A DNA stretch of 64,000 bases from Lyngbya sp. HA4199-MV5. GTDB taxonomy: Bacteria; Cyanobacteriota; Cyanobacteriia; Leptolyngbyales; Leptolyngbyaceae. Each line of letters starts with the position of its first letter. Within the stretch, counting starts at the first letter, position 1. Under the pieces are notes generated by a model. It saw only the letters and a list, made by a program, of their open reading frames with translations. It ran no database searches and was not told where the DNA came from. Location: positions 17,972 through 81,971 of the forward strand of contig JAHHHL010000029.1 of NCBI GenBank assembly GCA_019359375.1, in the 5' to 3' direction. Positions 16,864 through 25,229 of the stretch are shown here, piece after piece. Both the position numbers and the translations under genes were made by a program.

Positions 16864-17835
16864 TTATGCTCTTGGGGTAAGGGTTCCCGCAACGGGGAAG
16901 TAGCCATCGCGATCGACGCTTTCTTCATGGACAAAGGTAAACCTGCCCATGCCAATCAGATTGCAGAATGCTTCTAAAAGCGGGTAGTTTTTCTGATCTT
17001 GAAGTTGCTGCAAAACTTCCTCCTGTGCCTCCCACCGGTATTCGCCCTGAGTATCGTCTTCAGGAATATCTTCATCAACATTATCTTCATCAACATAGTC
17101 ACTGAGATCAATATCAATGTTGTGTGACGCACACCAATCTTTGATTGACTGACTATCGTTGCGGTAGAAGCTACACAAATCACCTGTAATATCTTTTAGA
17201 TAATAGTTTCGAGGATTGAGATTAAGTTGATGACGCTGATTAAATGCCGCAAAATCGCCGTTTGTTAAAAAGACTCGATGCAGGTCTTGAGCAACGGTTT
17301 CAGCTTGCTCTCGAAAAAGATAGCGTTCTACCGGATAAAGTAGTTCTCCGTCATAGCAAAAATCGTGCGCTTCATACGCCTGCACAGAATCTAAAAGCGT
17401 GTAATATTCGTCGTCGTAGTCGATCGCTGAAATATATACCCTGTAAAGCCGATCGCCCTTCTTGAGAGGAATGCCTTTAGCGAGCGATCGTTCTACCCTT
17501 TCTGGAATCAATGTGGTTTCAAGCTGTTGCCACCACTGCGGCATGCCCTCAGCCGCTTTCTGCCCGGTTCGCGCAGAGACAACTTGTTGTAATTGCCTGT
17601 ATGCAGCCACCCTAACATCTAGCGCAGCATCATTCAGTGCCTCCAGTAGAAAATCCACTCCTGCTCTGCCATAGTTGAGCGCATCTGCAAGCGCCTCTAC
17701 CCGCTGCTCAACATTGCTAGATGTAAAACGTTGCTGCAATCCTTCCATGCCACCCAAAATCGCACCACCAGTGGGAGGTGGAACCTGACCACCCATGACC
17801 GCATCAGTACTTTCAGGCTGAGAATTCGCTTTCAT
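16864..17835 (-). CDS. Double-LGG/HEAT family protein 3
   Basis: 323 residues, the longest of the four tandem paralogues. N-terminal DAVMGGQVPPPTGGAILGG, then MEGLQQRF and a HEAT-like stretch (YGRAGVDFLLEAL). An insertion around VSARTGQKAAEGMPQWWQQL precedes GIPLKKGDRLYRVYISAIDYDDEYY. An unusually acidic run (DLSDYVDEDNVDEDIPEDD) lies near residue 250. C-terminal motif FVHEESVDRDGYFPV. No catalytic motif recognised. Confidence 0.8.
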   Translation of the reverse strand: MKANSQPESTDAVMGGQVPPPTGGAILGGMEGLQQRFTSSNVEQRVEALADALNYGRAGVDFLLEALNDAALDVRVAAYRQLQQVVSARTGQKAAEGMPQWWQQLETTLIPERVERSLAKGIPLKKGDRLYRVYISAIDYDDEYYTLLDSVQAYEAHDFCYDGELLYPVERYLFREQAETVAQDLHRVFLTNGDFAAFNQRHQLNLNPRNYYLKDITGDLCSFYRNDSQSIKDWCASHNIDIDLSDYVDEDNVDEDIPEDDTQGEYRWEAQEEVLQQLQDQKNYPLLEAFCNLIGMGRFTFVHEESVDRDGYFPVAGTLTPRA

Positions 17836-17847
17836 GATACAAATGTA

Positions 17848-17904
17848 CTATAAATTTTCTACCACTTTAACATAAGTTGGCTCAGTCACAATCTCTTCAT
17901 GAAC
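17848..17904 (-). pseudogene. C-terminal remnant of another double-LGG/HEAT paralogue
   Basis: Directly after, and in frame with, the TAG stop of the gene at 17905-18774, the minus strand reads VHEEIVTEPTYVKVVENL and then a stop. This matches the family's C-terminal motif (FVHEExVxxxxYxxL). It is best read as the tail of a lost or partly deleted duplicate. Confidence 0.65.
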
Positions 17905-18774
17905 CTACATTTCCAGTGCTGTCAGGCGAAGATAGCAGGGGTGATCGATCACATATTCGTGGACAAAAGCGAGGGGGTGATAACCCAGTGGTTGCCAAAT
18001 TTCACGTAACAAATCATAGCGTTTCTGATTGTGGAGACTCGTGAGTACACGGGCTTGGTAAGTCCAATCTGAGTCTTCCCAATCCTTCAATACATCTTCA
18101 ACAATGACCGCATTTGATTCTACCCAGATGTTCAGATCAAATTCTTCTGGCTCACCATCTGGAGAAACATCGCAGATGTTACAGTTGAATTGCTCAAACT
18201 TTTTCAGATAAGCTGTTTCGGCTCTAGCGTCTGCTGCCGTTTGATCAAAAAAGTAGGCAATCAGACTGGGTTCTTCATAGTTGTTGTGAGGCGTATCAAA
18301 CATATATTCAAACCTGCTTCCAGTAGTGTCTTGACTGGTGTGATAGAGTGGGTAATCTTCGTGATACCACTCAGCAATATTTGCATGAATATAGTACCAG
18401 TCATCTCCATATGAGACAGAAGACTGATATACAGCATAAATACGATCGCCTACTCTAAGCGGAATGCCACGGTTCAGAATAGGGGATGCAACGAACGAGG
18501 ATGGAACAGAAGATGCAAAGGCGATCGCCTTTAGCTGAGTATATGCTTCTGCACGAACGAGTAAATTTTCATGCTCTAGCGCTTGATAGAGTAGGCTTAA
18601 CCCATCTTCATACTGCGCGGCTTGTACCAGCGTTACCAGCTTTTGAATCACATTGCCTTGCTCAAACCGCCGATTCAATCCAGCGATGCCTCCCAACACA
18701 GCACCACTCACGGGTGAAGGAAGTTGCCCACCCAAAACAAGATCGTGATTCTGCGGTTCAGGCTCGGATGTCAT
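17905..18774 (-). CDS. Double-LGG/HEAT family protein 4
   Basis: 289 residues, the most upstream of the four tandem paralogues and 19 bases after the STM4011-like gene. N-terminal DLVLGGQLPSPVSGAVLGG, then IAGLNRRF; a helical region; GIPLRVGDRIYAVYQSSVSYGDDWYY; a Tyr/Asp-rich middle; and C-terminal FVHEYVIDHPCYLRL. An in-frame copy of the same C-terminal motif follows its stop codon. Function unknown. Confidence 0.8.
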   Translation of the reverse strand: MTSEPEPQNHDLVLGGQLPSPVSGAVLGGIAGLNRRFEQGNVIQKLVTLVQAAQYEDGLSLLYQALEHENLLVRAEAYTQLKAIAFASSVPSSFVASPILNRGIPLRVGDRIYAVYQSSVSYGDDWYYIHANIAEWYHEDYPLYHTSQDTTGSRFEYMFDTPHNNYEEPSLIAYFFDQTAADARAETAYLKKFEQFNCNICDVSPDGEPEEFDLNIWVESNAVIVEDVLKDWEDSDWTYQARVLTSLHNQKRYDLLREIWQPLGYHPLAFVHEYVIDHPCYLRLTALEM

Positions 18775-18793
18775 CAGAACTCCTTTACATTTT

Positions 18794-19648
18794 CTACTGA
18801 TAAGCGATCGGCACTCGTTCTAGAATGCCCGCACCAAAGACCTTGTTTAACTCCAGATAATCCAGATGCACATACCCAATATGACAGTGGCAGGTTTTGT
18901 TGGTGCAGGAGCGTTCCATCAGTGCGGTTTCAAAGGCAGGATCATAGAGGTTACCGATCGCGTCTTTGATGAAATGACAGCGCCGCATGGTGCCATCACC
19001 ATCCACTGAAATGACCGATGCTCCAGCTCTACAGGCTTTGCCCAGACTGGGATAGTGATGAGTATTCAATTCATAGAGCGGATCAATGGATTGAAAAAAG
19101 GCGCGATCGTCGGCGGTAAGTTGGGGCAATTCTGCTTTGACGGCATTAATCCAGAGATAAATGGTTTTAGGAAGCCGTTGACGCAATGTGGTAATTGCTT
19201 CTCTGAATCGTGAAAAGCCAACCACACCAGCGCTAAAGTGGATGCCATACTGCTGCAAATCGTTACACTTTTCTAGAAACTGATCCAGCTTCGACCATTC
19301 GGGATGGAATGTTGTCCACAATGTGAGGCGATCGGGATTTGCCTGTTCAATCCAATCCAACGAACAGGATAAGTTGGTCTGAATTGCCACTTTTCGCACA
19401 TTTGGTAAATGGGACAACCAAGCCAGGGTTTGCTGATACCAGGAATGGATCAACGCCTCACCCCAAGGTGTGAACAGAATGGAGAATTCATGCTGTGGAT
19501 GATCGGCAATCCAGTTGGCAAACTTTTCTAACGACTGGCGATCGACTCCCAACTCAGCCGTCGTCTGTTGGCGTTTTGCGAAAGGACAATACTCACAACC
19601 ATAGTTACAGCTTACCAACGAACCGCGATAGAGAATGGTGAGGGACAT
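18794..19648 (-). CDS. STM4011-family radical SAM protein
   Basis: About 284 residues. The radical SAM cluster motif is CNYGCEYC (C-x3-C-x2-C) near residue 14, in the context LYRGSLVSCNYGCEYCPFAK. A second cysteine group near the C-terminus, CTNKTCHCHIGYVH, may bind an auxiliary cluster. ATG 19648 is chosen because upstream in-frame sequence is made of low-complexity CATCCCTCATCC repeats. In STM4011-STM4015 clusters this enzyme accompanies STM4012 (HemN-like); the product is unknown. Confidence 0.87.
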   Translation of the reverse strand: MSLTILYRGSLVSCNYGCEYCPFAKRQQTTAELGVDRQSLEKFANWIADHPQHEFSILFTPWGEALIHSWYQQTLAWLSHLPNVRKVAIQTNLSCSLDWIEQANPDRLTLWTTFHPEWSKLDQFLEKCNDLQQYGIHFSAGVVGFSRFREAITTLRQRLPKTIYLWINAVKAELPQLTADDRAFFQSIDPLYELNTHHYPSLGKACRAGASVISVDGDGTMRRCHFIKDAIGNLYDPAFETALMERSCTNKTCHCHIGYVHLDYLELNKVFGAGILERVPIAYQ

Positions 19649-19773
19649 GGGGAAAGGATGAGGGATGAGGGATAAAGGATGAGGGATGAAGGATAAATGG
19701 GTAATAGGGGAATGAGGGTTTAATTCAAAATTCATCATTCTCTACTCCCGACTCCCGACTCCCGACTCCCTAA

Positions 19774-21096
19774 TTATTTCAATGTGTATTGAGTCATAAG
19801 CGAGTGAACCTGATAAGAAAAGAGCCAGGGACCGATCGCGTCCGATCGTTCGATGCCTGCTTCGGTTAACAGGAGTAAATCGGCTTGTAGGCTGGCTAGA
19901 TGCCAATCCAGGAGTTGTTGAAGTTTGGGAAAGTCGGCTAAAAGGTTGCTGTGGAAGCGATCGCGGTAGTGGGCTACGCTCAAGCCTTCATTAGATAGTA
20001 GAGAGAGTAATAGGAAACGGCGCTGCTGTTCCTCACGGTTGAGTGCAAAGCCATAACTTGCGGTATCAAAATCGGCATCCTCACGAGTTACATAATGTTC
20101 CAGAATGTGACGCACTTCTTTGGCATTGACGGCATATTCATTGGAGTAGTGGAGCGATCGCGTGTAGGAACGCGCCCCACAGCCCAATCCCACCATGCCA
20201 TCCGCCTGACAGCAATAAACCGGACTCGACGTTGCAGGCGTATGGTTGGCGCGAAACATCCGCATTGAAACTTGCGTGTAGCCTTCCGCTTGCAGCAAAG
20301 CGCGTCCTACCCGATAGCACGCTAAACGACTATCATCCCATTCTCGATCGGATAAGCCCAATCCAGTCAAGGGACGCACATAAAGGGGATATAGGTAAAT
20401 TTCTTCGGGTTGAAATTGGAGTGCCGTGCGGATGGAATGTAGCCAGGTTTCAATCGTTTGTCCGGGTAGTCCGTAGATCAAATCTAGATTGAGCGTGGGA
20501 AAACCCAGGTTGCGAATGCGCATCAGAGCCGCCTGCACCTGGGTTGACGTTTGACGGCGCTGGGTTGCCAGCACTTCTTGATCGATAAAACTCTGAACGC
20601 CAATGCTGATCCGATCGACGTGGCGATCGCGCAAAAGCTGCAATTTTTCAATCGTAGCCGTTTCGGGCGACACCTCTACCGAAATGGGGATTTCTGCCAG
20701 TTTTGCACCCATCGTCTCTTCTGCCACATCTAGAACGGCTTCTAAGGCAGCGATCGGGAGTTGTGTGGGGGTTCCGCCCCCTAACGCAAACCGAGCAAAT
20801 TGCACCTTTCCTAAAGCGGCTTTAATGCGATGAGCCTGCCGCTGCACCGTTTTCACATACTGATTCACAAATTCATCATTGTGGTTAACCGTGGTGAACA
20901 GATTGCAGAACCCACAGCGCATCTCGCAGAACGGAATGTGAATGTACAAAAACAGAGCATCTCGTTTTTCCGTTGACCAGATTTCGGAGAGCGATCGCGC
21001 TTGCAAAGGACGGTAAGCGGTTTTGTGGGGATAGGAGTAAACGTAAGTCTGGTAGGGCGATTGGGAGAGTAGGGAAGAGGGAGAGAGGGTGGGCAT
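19774..21096 (-). CDS. STM4012-family radical SAM protein (HemN/HemW-like)
   Basis: 440 residues, with the motif CEMRCGFC (C-x3-C-x2-C) near residue 58 within YIHIPFCEMRCGFCNLFT. HemN-like features are FARFALGGGTPTQLP (GGTP SAM contact), DRISIGVQSF and NLDLIYGLPGQT. The C-terminal part carries the HemN_C-like region. It is not the housekeeping HemN/HemW because it sits in an STM4011-4015 gene set. Substrate unknown. Confidence 0.88.
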   Translation of the reverse strand: MPTLSPSSLLSQSPYQTYVYSYPHKTAYRPLQARSLSEIWSTEKRDALFLYIHIPFCEMRCGFCNLFTTVNHNDEFVNQYVKTVQRQAHRIKAALGKVQFARFALGGGTPTQLPIAALEAVLDVAEETMGAKLAEIPISVEVSPETATIEKLQLLRDRHVDRISIGVQSFIDQEVLATQRRQTSTQVQAALMRIRNLGFPTLNLDLIYGLPGQTIETWLHSIRTALQFQPEEIYLYPLYVRPLTGLGLSDREWDDSRLACYRVGRALLQAEGYTQVSMRMFRANHTPATSSPVYCCQADGMVGLGCGARSYTRSLHYSNEYAVNAKEVRHILEHYVTREDADFDTASYGFALNREEQQRRFLLLSLLSNEGLSVAHYRDRFHSNLLADFPKLQQLLDWHLASLQADLLLLTEAGIERSDAIGPWLFSYQVHSLMTQYTLK

Positions 21097-21109
21097 GGGG
21101 GATGAAAAT

Positions 21110-21275
21110 GGAGGGCAGAGGGCAGAAGGCAGAAGGCAGAAGGCAGAGGGATGAGGGATGGGGGATGAAAAGCTTGTAGGGTGTGTTAGCGGTAGCGTAA
21201 CGCACCAAGGATGCTATCGATGCGTTACGACGTTGCTTTAGCGTAGGCATGTCGTAGGCTTTACACACCTTACGC
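21110..21275. repeat. Heptameric repeats and a GTAACGCA hairpin element
   Basis: 21110-21160 holds GGCAGAG/GGCAGAA tandem units. 21177-21274 holds a hairpin repeat with GTAACGCA / TGCGTTAC arms around 21198-21228 and GTAGGGTGTG / CACACCTTAC ends. Intergenic, upstream of the STM4012-like gene. Confidence 0.6.
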
Positions 21276-21370
21276 AATCAGAATTTACTTTCAAACTCTG
21301 TAGCAGCAAACATTGTTGGGTTAGTAGCTGACGGCTGAAGGCAAATGATAAAGTAAATTCGTCATTAAGG

Positions 21371-22096
21371 TTAATCCGCTGACGATCGCACGTCTCGCAT
21401 TGCTTGTTTCAATGTCTCGGCAGCTTGTCGTTGGCGATCGGTCGCTGTTTGATCAATATCATCATCCGTCACAAAGCCAACAGAGGCGCGGTAGTTATTT
21501 TTAATCGCTTGCAGTCGATGTTGTGCTGCTTCTATCTCATGATAATTGTTCACTTTAAGCGGCTGAATGCCTTGTTTGCCAAATTCTCGCAATTTTTCCC
21601 GATGACGGGTGAGAAGCTGTTCTGCTGGGGTGTTGTGAGGAAGTTGCTGGCGATGAACGTTCGGGATGTCTGCGGTTGTATCCATCTCCAGCGTGTTTGA
21701 TGTCACCAGGAAACTGCCATTTGACAACTCACTCTCAAAATCGATCGCCTTGCCACCTTTTGGCGCGAGACCAATCCATTGCAACAGGCGCACCAGCCAT
21801 GATAAGGGAAACTGGTAGCACGCTCCTACCGTAGTGCGATCGCCACTGAGCAAAATCCGAATAAACGTGTGATGGGCTGGATTGGTCTGGCTAACGGTGA
21901 CATCTTCAATATCGGCGATCGAGCGAAATCCCAGTTTCTCCAGCATCGTTTGGGTCTGCCGATAAAACGCCTGGTCTAGATTGCGAAAGGTTTTGCCATC
22001 CACCTGTTGAAACGTGTGCTGCTGACCATATAGTGATTGCATCGTTTGCAGTAACTTTTCAGCGGATGCCTGGTTCTCTAAGTGTTCGTTTGACAT
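21371..22096 (-). CDS. Hypothetical protein within the STM4011-4015 cluster
   Basis: 241 residues, no family recognised. The N-terminal third is helical; the middle has HHTFIRILLSGDRTTVGACY and FPLSWLVRLLQWIGLAPKGG, then SELSNGSFLVTSN, suggesting a small beta-sheet domain; the C-terminal third is charged and helical (HREKLREFGKQGIQPLKV). It lies between the STM4012-like and STM4013-like genes on the same strand, 32 bases after the latter, so it is probably part of the same system. Confidence 0.75.
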   Translation of the reverse strand: MSNEHLENQASAEKLLQTMQSLYGQQHTFQQVDGKTFRNLDQAFYRQTQTMLEKLGFRSIADIEDVTVSQTNPAHHTFIRILLSGDRTTVGACYQFPLSWLVRLLQWIGLAPKGGKAIDFESELSNGSFLVTSNTLEMDTTADIPNVHRQQLPHNTPAEQLLTRHREKLREFGKQGIQPLKVNNYHEIEAAQHRLQAIKNNYRASVGFVTDDDIDQTATDRQRQAAETLKQAMRDVRSSAD

Positions 22097-22128
22097 AAAT
22101 TTGTGGTTCCAATGGTAGAAGTTTACGG

Positions 22129-22998
22129 TTATTCTGCTTCTAGTGTTCCCAAGATTTTGCCGTCAGAGAGGTTTGTCGAACGTTCAATCAGTATTTCAGC
22201 ATAGGGAACAGTCCAGACGATCGGATGAGCGATCCGGTGTCCGGTATAGCCGTCTTCGCCGTAAGTGGTGCCGTGATCGGAGCAGAGAATGCCGAAGGTA
22301 GGAGCACGATTGCGGCAAGCCTGCCATAAGGGAACGAGGGTGCGATCGATGTATTTCAGAGCGGCGGCGTGGGTTTCAATGGAATCCGTAGTTGCACCAG
22401 GCAGATAGAAATAATTAGGCTGATGGAGCGCAGAGAGATTGATGAATAAGAAAACGCGCTGGTCTTTGGGAAAAGCCTTGAGGCGATCGCACGCCAACGC
22501 AACTTGATGTGCTGTGGAATTGCGATCGGTCACACCTAACTCTGGATTCCAATGCTGCTCTTGAAACAATCCAGGCAAAACTTTTCCAAGCGGATTGCAT
22601 TGATTAAAAAAACCAACTCCGCCAATGCAAATTGTACGATATCCCCGGTTTGCTAAACCTTCTGGTAGACTTGCGCCAGTGAGAATACAAGTTTCAGGCG
22701 CGATCGTGGTGCTGCCTTCAAACTGGAGCGCAAAGGGACGGGAATGGTTGCCAGGTGCGATCGGTGTAGGCAGAAAGCCTGCAAAAAAGGCATGGTGAGC
22801 CGCATAGGTGAAGCTACCGGGAGAATGACGTTTTTCCCATCCAGTATCAGGCAAAAGTGCCACTAGATTGGGAGTGCGCCCAGTTTGCCACAACGATTGA
22901 GCCACATCGTAGCGGAGCGTATCAAAGGTGAGAAAAATGATGTCATGGGTACCGACGATCGTATTGTAATTTGTAATTTGTAGTTCGTTATTCGCCAT
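22129..22998 (-). CDS. STM4013/SEN3800-family hydrolase (alkaline phosphatase/sulfatase fold)
   Basis: About 289 residues. The fold's nucleophile region is visible as DIIFLTFDTLRYDVAQ (metal-binding Asp and Thr), with FGILCSDHGTTYGEDGY (Asp-His metal ligands) and GHRIAHP near the C-terminus. The ATG at 22998 is provisional: the bases just before the conserved part (repeated AATTACAA units) look like intergenic repeat sequence. Predicted to cleave a phosphate or sulfate ester; substrate unknown. Confidence 0.85.
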   Translation of the reverse strand: MANNELQITNYNTIVGTHDIIFLTFDTLRYDVAQSLWQTGRTPNLVALLPDTGWEKRHSPGSFTYAAHHAFFAGFLPTPIAPGNHSRPFALQFEGSTTIAPETCILTGASLPEGLANRGYRTICIGGVGFFNQCNPLGKVLPGLFQEQHWNPELGVTDRNSTAHQVALACDRLKAFPKDQRVFLFINLSALHQPNYFYLPGATTDSIETHAAALKYIDRTLVPLWQACRNRAPTFGILCSDHGTTYGEDGYTGHRIAHPIVWTVPYAEILIERSTNLSDGKILGTLEAE

Positions 22999-23167
22999 TC
23001 CTAATTCGCAATTCAGATGAAGCATATTGGATTTGAAGTTCATCATTTGCATTCGCAATCTATAGCAGTTCCCACTCAAACAAGGTACATCTGACTCCCT
23101 CGATACCTTGACTCCCTTAACCAGTCTGTACTTCATTGGGTTGGAAATCGCCACAATTAGCTCCAAC

Positions 23168-24331
23168 TCAAAACTCAAAACTCTTCATATCGATTCCTTC
23201 CTGCTCCATCAGCATGACAATCTCGGTAGTGTAGGTGTCTTGTCCTTGCCACGTAATGCCTTGTAGCAAATCACCAAACGCATTTAGTTCCAGAATGTAG
23301 TGATCGCGCAAATTGGGGGCAATGAGCAAATCAATGCCACAGTAAAAGCTGCGAGGAAAACAGGCAGCGGCTTGTTCACAGGTATGAAGCATTTCGTTCC
23401 AACACTCGGTTGATAATGCCTTGGGTAATGCAGAGAGATCGCGGCGATCGTTCCCTAAATGTAAATTTGTCATGGGGCTATTTCCAACCCGTAAAACCAC
23501 CTGCCGCGCTTTACCACCAATGACCACGACCCGCGCATCAAATTCTCGCCCTTCTAATCGTGCTTTGGGCATCCACACTTCCACCTGTGCCGATTCCTTG
23601 AGTAGAAAATTGATGATGTCAGCAATTTCTTTGGAGTGAGAATACTGGCGAATTTTGCGGGAGTTGTAGAATCGTACCTCTCCCTGTTCTGCTACCCGCT
23701 CAACCGTGGTAATGGCTCGTTCGATGATGCCGCGCCGCTCGTAGGCAACCACTCCAGAGGCGGACGATCCATGTGCCAGTTTTACAAAGACGCGCTGACA
23801 ATTCTGTGCTTCCATTTGTGCAATCAACTGCCCGTAGCTGAGAATGGCAGTGTCATGAGTCAGCGATCGCGGTATTGGAATCTTGTGGTTCGCTAAAAGG
23901 CGTTGACATTGAACCTTATCGAACATTGTGATGATGTCTGCTGGGTGATTGAAGATGCTGCCATGTATTTGTCCTGCCCAGGTTTGCAACTGCTGCCGCC
24001 AGCCCAAATACCATTGACGCGGGTAGAGAATCCGTCCTTTGTCTGGTTGTAATTGATACGCCTCGATCGCCCCAATCCGCTGATGCTGTCCCGCATCATT
24101 CACCGTTGCGCCTGCTGCAATGAAGGCGCGATCGACCGCAAAATTTCGCTCTGGAGCCTCAAAGCGAAACCAGAGATCTGGTGCATCCCATTTATCCAAA
24201 AAACATTGCCCCGCTAGCAGTTTTTCATAGGGCACCAGTTCAGCCGTTGGTAAGCCCAATCGAGCGAGTGCCTGCTGGAAGAGTGCCACTCGACAAGTTT
24301 CAGGATTGGCGATGAGAACAAATTTAAGCAT
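23168..24331 (-). CDS. STM4014-family ATP-grasp protein
   Basis: About 387 residues. It begins FVLIANPETCRVALFQQAL. ATP-grasp features include VFVKLAHGSSASGVVA (lysine and glycine loop), FDARVVVIGGKARQVVLRVG and YCGIDLLIAPNLRDHYILELNAFGD (acidic metal-binding end). ATP-grasp enzymes join a carboxylate to an amine or thiol. ATG 24331 is preferred; an in-frame ATG lies at 24346. It belongs with the two radical SAM enzymes and the hydrolase downstream. Confidence 0.87.
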   Translation of the reverse strand: MLKFVLIANPETCRVALFQQALARLGLPTAELVPYEKLLAGQCFLDKWDAPDLWFRFEAPERNFAVDRAFIAAGATVNDAGQHQRIGAIEAYQLQPDKGRILYPRQWYLGWRQQLQTWAGQIHGSIFNHPADIITMFDKVQCQRLLANHKIPIPRSLTHDTAILSYGQLIAQMEAQNCQRVFVKLAHGSSASGVVAYERRGIIERAITTVERVAEQGEVRFYNSRKIRQYSHSKEIADIINFLLKESAQVEVWMPKARLEGREFDARVVVIGGKARQVVLRVGNSPMTNLHLGNDRRDLSALPKALSTECWNEMLHTCEQAAACFPRSFYCGIDLLIAPNLRDHYILELNAFGDLLQGITWQGQDTYTTEIVMLMEQEGIDMKSFEF

Positions 24332-24357
24332 GGAGCAATGGCTCATGCAGGTTTAGT

Positions 24358-25151
24358 TTATGTCTGCTGCTGGCTTGCCTGGAGTTGTTGAAGTTCAGCC
24401 GTCGTTAAGGTGGTGATGCGAGCGATCGTCTCCAGTGGAATGTTCTCCTGAAGCATTTTTAGAGCCAGCGATCGACGTTCCTCTTCTCTTCCCTCTTCCC
24501 TTCCCTTTTCAATTCCCATCTGCTCAATCGAGGTGACGTAAGGCATCTGTTTCTCCTGCTCATACTGCTCAAGTTCAACCCGAAATGCCTGTTTCAAGCC
24601 CTCCGGCAACTCCATCATCCAATCGAGAAACCGGAATAGGTTCAGTATATCTTGCCGCTCATAGCCTTGCTCGTAGAGTTGTCGTGTCAGCCTCAACTTC
24701 CATTCCTTGCGAGCAATCGCGTCGTTGCGAGTCTCCTTTGTTTTGAGATGCGCCATGACTGCAAGGGCAAAGGGATTCTGACTGGCTTCCAACTCAGACC
24801 AGCGGGATGCATAGTCCAGCAGTTTGATGATGGGAAACCGAAAGGTTGCTTCACAGCCCCACAGCTCTTCTCGAAACGGTTGCTCTCCTCCTGGCTTTGA
24901 ATCTCAATATGTACTAAAACCCAAGTTTCCTCTCCAGTAAGCTTCCAAACTTTGACAAGTTTATCGACCAATCGCTTGCCCAGCTCTGCATCCCGCACGA
25001 CCTGTCGCAACTCCTGATCCAGAAAGCCATAGCCCCGGCTCCAGTCAATATCAGTATGAATCTGGGGGAAGAAAAACTGCATGAAATCCTGGAAATAAGT
25101 TTCCAGAATATCTTTCCAGGGGCTATCAAATTCATCGTGTTGATCAGTCAT
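24358..25151 (-). pseudogene. Rpn/DUF4351-type PD-(D/E)XK protein, internally deleted and frameshifted
   Basis: The N-terminal part (from ATG 25151) reads DSPWKDILETYFQDFMQFFF, then FLDQELRQVV and WVLVHIEIQSQEESN, typical of cyanobacterial Rpn-like nuclease proteins. The C-terminal part, in another frame, reads FREELWGCEATFRFPIIK on to the usual Glu/Arg-rich tail. The usual stretch between the ExQ motif and the tail is missing at about 24885-24905, so a deletion joined the halves out of frame. Probably inactive. Confidence 0.8.
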
Positions 25152-25229
25152 TAGATTGCTGAATGATTGCTGCCTCAGGAGTGCTTTTGGAGAAATTCTG
25201 GAAGCGAAGGCAACTGGGATGCGTGGCAA

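Noticed and set aside
19774..21096. Housekeeping coproporphyrinogen dehydrogenase (HemN)
   Set aside because: HemN-like motifs are present, but the gene lies in an STM4011-4015 set and fits the STM4012 family better.
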